DNA from: Gammaproteobacteria bacterium
GTDB taxonomy: Bacteria; Pseudomonadota; Gammaproteobacteria; Steroidobacterales; GCA-2729495
Assembly (NCBI GenBank): GCA_028285245.1
Contig: JANQPY010000008.1
Span: forward strand, 1-64,000
Reading direction: 5' to 3'
DNA length: 64,000 nt
Both the position numbers and the translations under genes were made by a program. Below, piece by piece: positions 27,497 to 36,042 of this stretch (the first letter of the stretch is position 1; each line of letters starts with the position of its first letter). The notes beneath the pieces were generated by a model. That model worked only from the letters and a program-made list of their open reading frames with translations. It was not told where the DNA came from and did not search any database.

Positions 27497-28660
27497 TCAT
27501 CCGGCTCTTGAGGTTTGCCACGTTGTGTACTTCTGGCCGCGCAGAGCCTGCAGTATCCCAACTGCGCTCGCAAGGTTGACGACGCAGAAATAATACGGAA
27601 TTTCGAGGAGTCTCGGCGGCTCGCGACCCGCTCTTAGCAACAGAAAAGCCATGACCGCCGGCAAATAAACGACTGCCTGGGCCATAAGGGCAAGCACGTA
27701 GATCGGATGCTGAGACAGAATCATCAGATTGGCAGCCAGCAGGAGCCCCAGCAAGGGGCCGATCAGCCAGCGCAGCACTTTGTGAGACATGAACTGCCAC
27801 GCAAACAGCCCACGAGTGAATGGATTTAGCAGATGGCGCATCTTGATCATTGCGCGCCACGCGCGATTAACGATCCTCACCTTGCGCTGAAACTCAGCGC
27901 CGAAACCTGCAGCCCCTCTCTCGTAGCAGAAGGCTTCCGGCTCATAGACGTTTCTATAGCCTGCCTCAACCACCTGCAGCGGATTGACGAAATCGGAGAT
28001 GTCCGCCGCATCGAGCTCACGGTAGCGTTCACGGCGCACTGCGTAAATTGCACCATCGCCGCCAACCAGCGAACCCAGGTCGCTCTCCCAGCGCTTCAAC
28101 GACAACTCATACTGCCAGTACCGGTCTTCGCTGCGCGCGGCCTGATCATCGGGTGCTACCTCGTAACGAGATTCCCCAGTCACCGCCCCGACCTCGGGAT
28201 CACCGAAGTTGCGCACCATGCGCCGTATCACGTTCCGGTCATACAGTGCATTTGCGTCGGAAAAAATAAGGATATCGCTCTCGGTCCTTCTGACCGCCTC
28301 GTTCAACCCTAAGGTTTTGCCGCTTCGCTCTGGCATACGCAGCAATTCAACGCCGCGGCCGGCCATACCGCGCACGATCTCGTCCGTGGCATCGCTCGAA
28401 GCGTCAGAAACCACCAATACGCGCAGCCGATCCGACGGGTAGTCGAGCTCCAGCGTGTTGGCGAGCTTGCCCGCTATCACCGCCTCTTCGTTGTAGGCAG
28501 ATATCACGAGTGTCACCGTTGGCTCATGATCTTCACGGCGAACCGGGCGGCGCAGACCAAGCGCCGCCATCAGGCCAAGCAACACGGGATAACCGACGTA
28601 GACGTACACGATTAAGCCCGCCGAGCACCAGAACACGAGCGTGGCGACATCCGTTATCAT
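27497..28660 (-). CDS. Membrane-bound glycosyltransferase family 2
   Basis: A 387-residue GT2 enzyme. An N-terminal membrane helix (about 5-33) is followed by the GT-A core: VTLVISAYNEEAVIAGKL, SDASSDATDEIV and the metal-binding FSDANALYD. QRKVRIVNRAWRAM, an R/W motif region, follows. Two to three hydrophobic helices close the protein (about 290-360). The layout is that of processive or membrane GT2 enzymes such as hyaluronan/cellulose-synthase relatives. Its start abuts the start of the divergent asparagine-synthetase-like gene. Confidence 0.87.
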   Translation of the reverse strand: MITDVATLVFWCSAGLIVYVYVGYPVLLGLMAALGLRRPVRREDHEPTVTLVISAYNEEAVIAGKLANTLELDYPSDRLRVLVVSDASSDATDEIVRGMAGRGVELLRMPERSGKTLGLNEAVRRTESDILIFSDANALYDRNVIRRMVRNFGDPEVGAVTGESRYEVAPDDQAARSEDRYWQYELSLKRWESDLGSLVGGDGAIYAVRRERYRELDAADISDFVNPLQVVEAGYRNVYEPEAFCYERGAAGFGAEFQRKVRIVNRAWRAMIKMRHLLNPFTRGLFAWQFMSHKVLRWLIGPLLGLLLAANLMILSQHPIYVLALMAQAVVYLPAVMAFLLLRAGREPPRLLEIPYYFCVVNLASAVGILQALRGQKYTTWQTSRAG

Positions 28661-30613
28661 TTGCAGACCAGTTCGTATTTGACGGCGGGAAAGCGTGGCA
28701 TTCTAGCTCAGCGATACCTGCCGCGCTGGGACCCAGCCTTCAGTTTTCAATCCCTAGTTCTGCAACCTTCAGTTTTGACCCCGAGCCGAGAAAACCGTTT
28801 GAAGCCGCACATCTTCGGTCTCTGGCAGCATCCTTCGCGAGCGTCCGCGTCATTCGGGCCGCCTGAAGCTCTGGGCATCCGCGATCCGGTCGCGCGCTCC
28901 GCATCATTGCTCGGCAAGTCGCCCTACTACGCTCAAGCGGACGGGGTGTCTTGCTTCCTGGATGGCCACCTGCTCGATCCTGACACCGGGACGGACCTCC
29001 CAGATCCCGCTCGGCAGTTGCTCTCGGCGTACCGGCAGGCAGGCGACAACCTGGCCGGCTTTTTGACCGGCATACTCGGGGAATTCGCGGTCGCTGTTCT
29101 GGATGCGACACAGGGCAGACTGCTGCTGGCCGTGGACCGGGTGGGACTGCGATCGCTGAGCTACGCCACGGGCACGCACGGCGCATTTGTCTTTGGTACC
29201 TCCACCAAGTGGGTTGCCGAGCAATCGGACGGCGGCAGGCGCCTCAATCCTCAGTCGCTGTTCGACTATGTGCACTTTCATATGGTGCCGAGCCCGGACA
29301 CAGCGTATGTCGACGTACTCAAACTTCCTCCAGGCCATTTTGTATGCGCTGACCGGCAGGGATTTAGAGCAACCCAGCGATACTGGACGCCGCAGTTTCC
29401 AGCTCAGCGTCACGCTTCGTTGCAAGGCTTAACCGAAGAGCTGCACAGCTGCCTCGACGCCACCGTACAAAGCTGCTCGCCGGATAGCAGGACGGGTGCA
29501 TTCTTGAGCGGCGGATTAGACAGCTCCAGCCTGGTCGGTGCGCTCTCACGCCAGCAGCAGGCCCCGGTAAAAACTTTTTCGATCGGCTTCGACGCTGAGG
29601 GTTTTGACGAATCCAAGTATGCCCGCGCGACGGTGGAAAAATTTGGTGCGCAGGCCCAGGAGATCAACGTTACGCCGAAGGATATCGTCGATACGATCCC
29701 CCTGATTGCCCAGCACTATGATGAGCCCTTCGGCAATTCTTCAGCGGTACCAACCTATGTGTGTGCGCGGCTCGCGAAAGAGCATGGCATAGACCAGTTG
29801 ATCGCCGGCGACGGCGGCGACGAGCTGTTTGCCGGCAACCCGCACTACACGCGCCAGGCGCTGTTCGAGTACTACCAGCGGCTGCCCAACGCATTGCGCC
29901 GGCGCATCCTGGAGCCAATGACGCTGGGACTGCTGCCTGAGGATGCCATCTGGCCACTTGGCAAGCTGCGCAGCTATGTGGAGCAGGCCCGTATCCCTCT
30001 GCCAACGCGCCTGCACTCCTGGAACTACGTGTTTCGTGAGCCGGCCACCAAGATCTTCTCGGCGGATCTCCTCAGAAGCGTTCGGCACGATCACCCCGAG
30101 CGCACGATGGAGCGCGCCTACCTTGAGGCAGGAGAAACGAGCACCTTAAACAAGCTGCTGTTCTTTGATTGGAAGTTTGTGCTTGCAGACACCGACATCC
30201 GCAAAGTCAGCCAAATGTGTGCGGTGGCCGGGGTAGACGTACGCTATCCGCTGCTGGACCATCGGATGATTGACTTTTCGCTGGCGGTGCCTGATCAGCT
30301 CAAGATTCGCGGGCAGGAGCTGCGGTTTTTCTTTAAGCAAGCCATGCGCGGTTTTCTGCCGGAGCTGGTCATCAACAAACCGAAACATGGATTCGGGCTC
30401 CCGTTCGGCGTCTGGCTGAAATCGAACGCACCGCTGCGCGATCTGATTCTAAGCGCACTGGACAGTCTCGACCATCGTGGGCTGTTTGCAGACGGGTTTC
30501 TGGACGGCATCGTGCGTGACCAGCTATCCGGGCACGCATCCTACTACGGCTACGTGATCTGGGATCTGGCCATGCTCGAATGCTGGTTGCAGGAACAACA
30601 GTTGAGCCTTTAG
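28661..30613 (+). CDS. Asparagine synthase-like protein lacking the glutaminase cysteine (third paralog)
   Basis: Up to 650 residues from a TTG at 28661; a second TTG at 28799 (604 residues) would place KPHIFGLW where family members have CGIVG. Either way the Cys2 nucleophile is absent, so glutamine hydrolysis is unlikely. The glutaminase-fold remnant (GEFAVAVLDATQGRLLLAVDR) and a complete synthetase domain remain, with SGGLDSSSLVGAL, GDGGDELFAGNPHY and VRYPLLDHRM. It might use free ammonia or catalyse another ATP-dependent amide ligation. The next gene follows after 12 bases. Confidence 0.8.
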   Translation: MQTSSYLTAGKRGILAQRYLPRWDPAFSFQSLVLQPSVLTPSRENRLKPHIFGLWQHPSRASASFGPPEALGIRDPVARSASLLGKSPYYAQADGVSCFLDGHLLDPDTGTDLPDPARQLLSAYRQAGDNLAGFLTGILGEFAVAVLDATQGRLLLAVDRVGLRSLSYATGTHGAFVFGTSTKWVAEQSDGGRRLNPQSLFDYVHFHMVPSPDTAYVDVLKLPPGHFVCADRQGFRATQRYWTPQFPAQRHASLQGLTEELHSCLDATVQSCSPDSRTGAFLSGGLDSSSLVGALSRQQQAPVKTFSIGFDAEGFDESKYARATVEKFGAQAQEINVTPKDIVDTIPLIAQHYDEPFGNSSAVPTYVCARLAKEHGIDQLIAGDGGDELFAGNPHYTRQALFEYYQRLPNALRRRILEPMTLGLLPEDAIWPLGKLRSYVEQARIPLPTRLHSWNYVFREPATKIFSADLLRSVRHDHPERTMERAYLEAGETSTLNKLLFFDWKFVLADTDIRKVSQMCAVAGVDVRYPLLDHRMIDFSLAVPDQLKIRGQELRFFFKQAMRGFLPELVINKPKHGFGLPFGVWLKSNAPLRDLILSALDSLDHRGLFADGFLDGIVRDQLSGHASYYGYVIWDLAMLECWLQEQQLSL

Positions 30614-30625
30614 CAGGAGTTGAAT

Positions 30626-31522
30626 GTGCAATCGCTCTATCGCCTGGTCGCCGCTTCGCTACTTGGATCCTCACTGGCGGCGGCCGATGAGCCAAACCAG
30701 GGCAACTTCGCGGCACGCTGCGCGGGATCAGGCGTGACGCTGTGTGTTGGCTTTGATGCTGAAAGTGACTTTGCCGAGGAGTACCTGCTGCCCTCGTTTG
30801 ACGGCAAGCAACGCATCACGCTGGACAGGGAAATTAGAGCCTCGGGCACCGGTGCCGCACGTTTTGAGATCCCCCCCAATTCGGCGGCGAGCCCGTCGGG
30901 TGGGTGGGTCGCATATCTGGGTAAGCGCTACCGGCCAGGCACCTCGCTGCACGTGCAGTTTCGTCAGCGGTTTTCTTCAGAGATGCTCGATACGGAATTT
31001 GCACCGGGAGGCGGCTGGAAGCAGGTTATCTTGCATGGCAACGCCAGCTGCGCTTCAGTCGAACTGACCACGGTGAATCAATACCACCAGGGATTTCCAA
31101 CCATGTACACCGATTGCGGCGCGCGCAATCTGCAGATCGACTTGGCTGGCGGCGACGTGCTGTTGCAGCAGGGTGAATATGAATGCCACTACCAGGGCAA
31201 GAGGCCAGCATCTCAATGCGGTTACTACGCGCCAAACGAGTGGATGACCTTCTACTATGAGATCGAGCTGGGTGAGTGGGATACGCCTACCAGTCAAATC
31301 AGAGCGTACATGGCTTACGAAGGCAAACCTCTGCGCCAGTTCGTCGATATGCGCGATTATGTGCTGCACTACGACAGCAGCCCGAGAGATAGCTACAAGC
31401 GCGTGTTGCTGACCACCTATATGACCGGCAAAGACATGAGCCAGGCCCATCCCACTGCGTATACGTGGTACGACGAGCTGATTGTATCCAGCGAGCCTAT
31501 CCCGCCGCCCGCCGCGGAATGA
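30626..31522 (+). CDS. Secreted jelly-roll-like protein, paralog of the central module of the giant protein
   Basis: Start is the GTG at 30626 (AGGAG six bases upstream) rather than the TTG at 30620; 298 residues. A signal peptide (LVAASLLGSSLAAA) leads into one domain of about 270 residues that is nearly the same as residues 565-835 of the protein at 38563-42018. Shared phrases include LHVQFRQRFS, GGGWKQVI, ELTTVNQYHQGFP, MTFYYEIELG and YTWYDELIVS. Six paired-looking Cys suggest disulfides. The strand pattern resembles concanavalin-like lyases or lectins, but I recognise no catalytic motif. Periplasmic or extracellular glycan binding or cleavage is inferred. Confidence 0.75.
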   Translation: MQSLYRLVAASLLGSSLAAADEPNQGNFAARCAGSGVTLCVGFDAESDFAEEYLLPSFDGKQRITLDREIRASGTGAARFEIPPNSAASPSGGWVAYLGKRYRPGTSLHVQFRQRFSSEMLDTEFAPGGGWKQVILHGNASCASVELTTVNQYHQGFPTMYTDCGARNLQIDLAGGDVLLQQGEYECHYQGKRPASQCGYYAPNEWMTFYYEIELGEWDTPTSQIRAYMAYEGKPLRQFVDMRDYVLHYDSSPRDSYKRVLLTTYMTGKDMSQAHPTAYTWYDELIVSSEPIPPPAAE

Positions 31523-31566
31523 GCAAGGTGTGCAAGCGAGCGACAGGTGAATAAAGGGTTCTTTGG

Positions 31567-32676
31567 ATGAGCGACACACCCGCAACCCAGTTTCGTGTGC
31601 TGCCCTGGCCCGACGCCCTGGCCGCCTATGGAAAAGCCTGGGAAAATTTGGTGCGGCGGCATCGGCTGAATGCGTCTTGCCTGCCTGGCTGGCAGAGCCT
31701 GCTGGTTGACTCGCATAGCCGGCCCGAAGACGTCCGCGTTCTGGTGCAGCTCGCAGGCGAAGAGCTCGCCGGCATCATGCCCTTCCATACGCGGCGGGAT
31801 ACGGTGAATTCGGTTTCGGTCACGGTACTGGAACCCATATGCAGCGTGCTGGGCTATCACACAGAGCTGGTAAGCGCCGGCGATCCGGCCAAGCTTCTGG
31901 ACGGCTGGCTCAACCAGGTCGACGGTGAGCCGTGGCATATGCTGCGCCTCAACGGCATGCTTGACGATACGCCAACTTCCATCGCGATCGAAGCGGTGTG
32001 CACCGCCGCAGGACACTCCGTCATTCGCAACGTGGGCGAAGTGTCTCCCTACCTGGTTTTCGACAAGAGCTGGGACGAATTAGTTGCGGAGCGGCCCAAA
32101 AAGAAGCGCTACCAGATGCGCAAGCGTGCAAAAGACTTCGCGCAACTCACCAACGCGAGCTACAGGTGGCTGAATACTCCCGAGACGGTTGACGAACTGC
32201 TTGCTGCGATGATGAAAATCGAGGAAGGCAGCTGGAAACAGGCCAGTGGCGTTGCTATCGCGTCGGACCCCAGGGAAGTGCGGTACCAAAAAGCCCTGCT
32301 TGCCTGGCTGGCCGACCGGGGTGCACTGCGCGCCCTGGTGCTCTTTTCTGGATCCCGTCCGGTGGCGTTTGATTTATTCGCCCTATGGGACGGATGGGCT
32401 GGCAATCTAAAGGGCTCCTTTGACAGCGAGTTCTCCGTCATTAGCCCAGGCAACATCTGCCTGGATATCGCCATGGAAGAGTTAGCCGGAGAAGGAGTCC
32501 GGGAGATGGATTTCCTTGGCTACGCTGAGGACTACAAGCTGAGCTGGACGAAGACCACCCGGGAGCACAGCGACTGGTTCGTATTTCGGCGCGGGACACG
32601 CGGCCAGCTGCTGGGTATCGCGAAGAAACTGAGGGGCAAGCTAGCCGGCGGAAAAATAGCTCCGGAGGATGCGTAG
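31567..32676 (+). CDS. GNAT-family acetyltransferase (BioF2/FemAB-like)
   Basis: A 369-residue protein of the Acetyltransf_6 type: a GNAT core with KKKRYQMRKRAKDF in the middle, ALVLFSGSRPVAFDLFALWDG, and EMDFLGYAEDYKLSW near the C-terminus. Such proteins occur in polysaccharide loci and are thought to acylate sugars or transfer amino acids. It follows the secreted jelly-roll protein after 44 bases and overlaps the convergent deacetylase gene by 36 bases. Confidence 0.82.
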   Translation: MSDTPATQFRVLPWPDALAAYGKAWENLVRRHRLNASCLPGWQSLLVDSHSRPEDVRVLVQLAGEELAGIMPFHTRRDTVNSVSVTVLEPICSVLGYHTELVSAGDPAKLLDGWLNQVDGEPWHMLRLNGMLDDTPTSIAIEAVCTAAGHSVIRNVGEVSPYLVFDKSWDELVAERPKKKRYQMRKRAKDFAQLTNASYRWLNTPETVDELLAAMMKIEEGSWKQASGVAIASDPREVRYQKALLAWLADRGALRALVLFSGSRPVAFDLFALWDGWAGNLKGSFDSEFSVISPGNICLDIAMEELAGEGVREMDFLGYAEDYKLSWTKTTREHSDWFVFRRGTRGQLLGIAKKLRGKLAGGKIAPEDA

Positions 32677-33651
32677 ACAGAACTTGAGCGACTGGCGGTC
32701 CCAGGACGAAATCCGCGGAAGCTGAAGCATGTCTGACCCTTGCGTCGCGCATCCCCAGGCTGTTGTAAACGCCGCGGCATAGCCAGCTTGCGAAACCAGC
32801 TCGGTATCCCGGGGCAGATAGTCCTCGTCGGGCTTACCGTTTGGATACGCAAACAACGCCGGCGGATAGCCCAGGATGTCCTGAAGCACCGAGCGCCCCT
32901 GACAGATTTCTCGCAGCGCATCTGCGGAGTCCAGCCGCGCGAGTATCGGGTGACTGTGCGTATGGCCACCGATCTCCATGCCCGCGAGCTGAAGGCTGCG
33001 CAGTTGCTCACTGGTCATCATCAGCTCGGGCGGCGGCTGACCAACGCCGGCCAGCAACCGCAGCGCATGAGACTCCCGAACGGCGGGTTCAAGGTACTTG
33101 ATCGCGCGAATTATCTGATCGAGAGCCGCGACGCGGGAAGCGGTCGAGTCGATACCTAGCGAATCGAGACCCGGGAGCTCAACCTGCCATCGGCCCCGGG
33201 GCGCAAAACGACAGGCCTCGATCACCAGGTCATTAAACATACAACCGCCATCCAAATAGCCTGTAGCAACGAAAAACGTGGCTGTCAGGCCGTGACGCTG
33301 GAGGACCGGCAAGGCAACAGAAAAGTTGTCGGCGTAACCGTCATCAAAGGAAATAGCGACGGCGCGCCTCGGCAGTTTGCTCGAGCGAAGCATCTCTACG
33401 CCCTCGCCAAGCGGCACCACGCTGAATGCTTCTGCCAAAGCGCCGAGATGCACGGCGAATTCTGCCGCCGTGAAGACGTCTGGCCGCAGCGGATCTGCCT
33501 GTGCCAGAACCTGATGGTAGTGAAGCACCAACAAGCGCCCCGGCGGGGTCAGAGTGCTTCCGGCGCAGCGCACCACCAAAGCCTGTAGCGGATTCAAGTG
33601 TCCAACAATCCGTTGTAGACGCCGCGGTACCGCCCGACGGTGGCCGCCCAC
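32641..33651 (-). CDS. Polysaccharide deacetylase (NodB/CE4 fold)
   Basis: Up to 336 residues with the CE4 motifs AISFDDGYADNF (motif 1, Asp-Asp) and GGHTHSHP (motif 2, metal His), then YPPALFAYPNGKPDEDY. The frame opens at 33651 inside the upstream glycosyltransferase. A TTG at 33597 overlapping that gene's stop, or a GTG a few codons on, are plausible true starts (about 318 residues). It is the last gene of the minus-strand block led by the acyl-CoA ligase and would de-N-acetylate the glycan. Confidence 0.87.
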   Translation of the reverse strand: MGGHRRAVPRRLQRIVGHLNPLQALVVRCAGSTLTPPGRLLVLHYHQVLAQADPLRPDVFTAAEFAVHLGALAEAFSVVPLGEGVEMLRSSKLPRRAVAISFDDGYADNFSVALPVLQRHGLTATFFVATGYLDGGCMFNDLVIEACRFAPRGRWQVELPGLDSLGIDSTASRVAALDQIIRAIKYLEPAVRESHALRLLAGVGQPPPELMMTSEQLRSLQLAGMEIGGHTHSHPILARLDSADALREICQGRSVLQDILGYPPALFAYPNGKPDEDYLPRDTELVSQAGYAAAFTTAWGCATQGSDMLQLPRISSWDRQSLKFCLRILRSYFSAG

Positions 33652-34808
33652 GTTCGTTCGTCATGCGCAAAGCGCAGGCCATTCTCGCGCAGCTCCGAGT
33701 GCCCCGGATGCTTAACCGCCTCGACCAGGACACGCGCCAGGGCTTCTACCGAGCCCGCAGAGAACAGCAGGCCGTTATGGCCAGCACGAATCAGCTCGCG
33801 GTGCCCCGCGACATCACTGGCAACGACAATGCGCCGCGCCGCCATCGCCTCGATCGGCTTTAGTGGCGTGACCTTCTCGGTCAGCGGGCTGGCCAGGCGG
33901 GGATAGACCATCAGGTCTAGCGCTGCGTAGTAGCCTGGCACATCTTCAGCGCGCACCCTACCCGCAAAGTCAACGAGCCCAGTTAAATTGAGCTCTGCGG
34001 CGAGAGATTTCAGCCGCTGCTCCTCCGGGCCATCGCCGACCAGCACTACCCGGAAACGAGGCAACATGTCCTCAAGTTGGGACACCGAGCGCAGCAGTAG
34101 TTCCAGCCCTTCCCAGGCGAAAAAAGACCCAATGAATCCCAGCAGCAACTCTCCACCTGGCGCATGGCGCCGCCGCAGCGCCTCGCGCTGCGCACTGTTC
34201 TCACCCGCGAAACGCTGCACATCCACGCCGTTGGGGATCACGGTGACCTTATGCGGCGGAATGCCGCGGCCAATGATGTCCTCGCGCAGTCCGTCGCAGA
34301 TGGTGGTCACGGCGTCTGCCTGCGACAGCACACGTGTTTCGAGCGCACGGGACAGTCGATAGCGAACGCTGCCGGGTGTCGTTTGGCCAGCGCTGACAGC
34401 CGCATCCTCCCAGGACGCGCGCATCTCATATACCAGCGGAATCTTCAGGCGCCGGGCAACAGGCAGCGCGGCGAGCCCGGTTAGACAGGGTGAGTGGGCG
34501 TGCAGCAGACGAGGCTTGAGGGACTGCGCCTTGGCGAGGGTTGCCCGGCGCAGGGTGAGAACCGTCGCAAGCTGCCCAGCAACGGGCAGCTCCGCCAGGG
34601 GTGCAGGCAGGGGCGATGTACGCAGGTACTCGACACCATCTTCGGGGGCACTCGCCACGGATTCCTGTTTGTCGCTGGTGAGCTGCCAAGTTGTCCAACC
34701 CATCGCGCGCTGTTCACGAATAATCGCCGAAGCGCGGAATGCGTAACCATCCTGGACGGGGAGAGAATGATCCAGCAGGTGCAGAACAGAAATCGCCGAG
34801 CTATCCAC
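33594..34808 (-). CDS. Glycosyltransferase family 4, PEP-CTERM/exosortase A-associated (Daro_2409-like)
   Basis: A 404-residue GT4 enzyme. The N-terminus VLHLLDHSLPVQDGYAFR with AIIREQRAMGW is diagnostic of the glycosyltransferase subfamily described from exosortase A loci. It also has HAHSPCLTGLAALPVAR, FIGSFFAWEGLELLL, and a degenerate donor block SPLTEKVTPLKPIEAMAARRIVVAS. It follows the decarboxylase gene after 4 bases and overlaps the deacetylase frame. Confidence 0.92.
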   Translation of the reverse strand: MDSSAISVLHLLDHSLPVQDGYAFRASAIIREQRAMGWTTWQLTSDKQESVASAPEDGVEYLRTSPLPAPLAELPVAGQLATVLTLRRATLAKAQSLKPRLLHAHSPCLTGLAALPVARRLKIPLVYEMRASWEDAAVSAGQTTPGSVRYRLSRALETRVLSQADAVTTICDGLREDIIGRGIPPHKVTVIPNGVDVQRFAGENSAQREALRRRHAPGGELLLGFIGSFFAWEGLELLLRSVSQLEDMLPRFRVVLVGDGPEEQRLKSLAAELNLTGLVDFAGRVRAEDVPGYYAALDLMVYPRLASPLTEKVTPLKPIEAMAARRIVVASDVAGHRELIRAGHNGLLFSAGSVEALARVLVEAVKHPGHSELRENGLRFAHDERTWAATVGRYRGVYNGLLDT

Positions 34809-34812
34809 CGAT

Positions 34813-36042
34813 TCAGACCAGGACCTCTCCTGGCGGTGGGTGGCTAAGGAAATTGATTGGGCTGGCCGTCAAGCCATAGGCGCCAGATTGAAACAGCACG
34901 ATCAGGTCACCCTCCTCCGCACAAGCCAGCTCGACGCGGTCGCCCAGCAGGTCCAATGGCGTGCACAGCGGCCCGACGACGCTGGCAGACTCGCGTGGCC
35001 CCTGGCGCATCTTGTTCCCAACTACGGCCGGGTAATTCTTTCGCAGGATCTGGCCAAAATTGCCGGATGCGGCCAAGTGATGATGCAAACCACCATCAGT
35101 GATCAGAAACACCTGCCCGCGAGATACCTTCCGGTCGATCACGCGGCACACATAAATGCCTGCCTCGCCAACAAGAAAGCGTCCCAGTTCGGTGATTAGC
35201 GTCGCGCCCGGCAACTTTTCCTGCGCAGTCTGCATAAGCTGAACCAAGTGAGGCTTCAGGGGCGCGAGGTCGAGTGGGTGTTCTCCGGGGAAGTAAGGAA
35301 TGCCAAACCCGCCACCGATATTTACAGTGGATGGCGGCGACGGCGCATCAGCCGCCAGTCTCTCCACCAGCTCAAGTGTCTTGGTTTGCGCCTCGATGAT
35401 GGCTTCACTGCGAAGATTCTGGGAACCGCAGAACACATGAAAGCCACGGAACTCAAGATCCAGACTGGCCATACGCCTGAGCAGAGCGGGCACCTGTTCT
35501 GCGTCGATGCCAAATTGCTTTGGGCCGCCACCCATCTTCATACCCGACGACTTCAACTCAAAATCCGGGTTTACGCGTATAGCGACGCGCGGCTTAGCGC
35601 CAAGAGTTCCGCCAACTTCCATCAGCCGGCGTAACTCACCTTCCGACTCAACATTGACCGTTACGCCTGCTGACACCGCGGCGGTGAGCTCATCATTCGA
35701 CTTACCCGGGCCAGCAAAACTGATGTGCTCAGGGTCACCGCCAGCGGCTAACGCCACGCTGAGCTCGCCCCCGGAAGCCACATCCAAGCCGTCTACCAGA
35801 CTATTAAGCAAGCTGACGACTGCCGGCATTGGGTTGGCCTTCATGGCGTAGTGCAGATGCAGGCCTTCGGGCAAAACCTTGCGCAACTCAGCCACACGCT
35901 TGTGCATCAAATCCGATGAATAGCAGTAGAACGGCGTTCGACCCACCTCCGCAGCAATGTCTTTCAGCGACCGGCCACCCACGACCAGGCAGTCTTCCTG
36001 CGTCTCGAAATGCTGTCCGGGATCGTAGTGATCTGACGCCAT
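34813..36042 (-). CDS. PLP-dependent decarboxylase, exosortase A-associated
   Basis: A 409-residue fold-III PLP enzyme related to diaminopimelate/ornithine decarboxylases. The Schiff-base Lys is in HYAMKANPMPAVV (near residue 67), the glycine-rich phosphate loop is NIGGGFGIPY, and the active-site Cys is in VVGPLCTPLDLLG. In these loci it is always beside the AMP-forming ligase; here the ligase stop and this ATG overlap by one base (TAATG). It may produce an amine from an amino acid that is activated by the ligase, which is an inference. Confidence 0.92.
   Translation of the reverse strand: MASDHYDPGQHFETQEDCLVVGGRSLKDIAAEVGRTPFYCYSSDLMHKRVAELRKVLPEGLHLHYAMKANPMPAVVSLLNSLVDGLDVASGGELSVALAAGGDPEHISFAGPGKSNDELTAAVSAGVTVNVESEGELRRLMEVGGTLGAKPRVAIRVNPDFELKSSGMKMGGGPKQFGIDAEQVPALLRRMASLDLEFRGFHVFCGSQNLRSEAIIEAQTKTLELVERLAADAPSPPSTVNIGGGFGIPYFPGEHPLDLAPLKPHLVQLMQTAQEKLPGATLITELGRFLVGEAGIYVCRVIDRKVSRGQVFLITDGGLHHHLAASGNFGQILRKNYPAVVGNKMRQGPRESASVVGPLCTPLDLLGDRVELACAEEGDLIVLFQSGAYGLTASPINFLSHPPPGEVLV

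Noticed and set aside
27436..27573. N-terminal extension of the acyl carrier protein
   Set aside because: It overlaps the GT2 gene, has no ACP similarity, and the internal GTG has a good ribosome-binding site.
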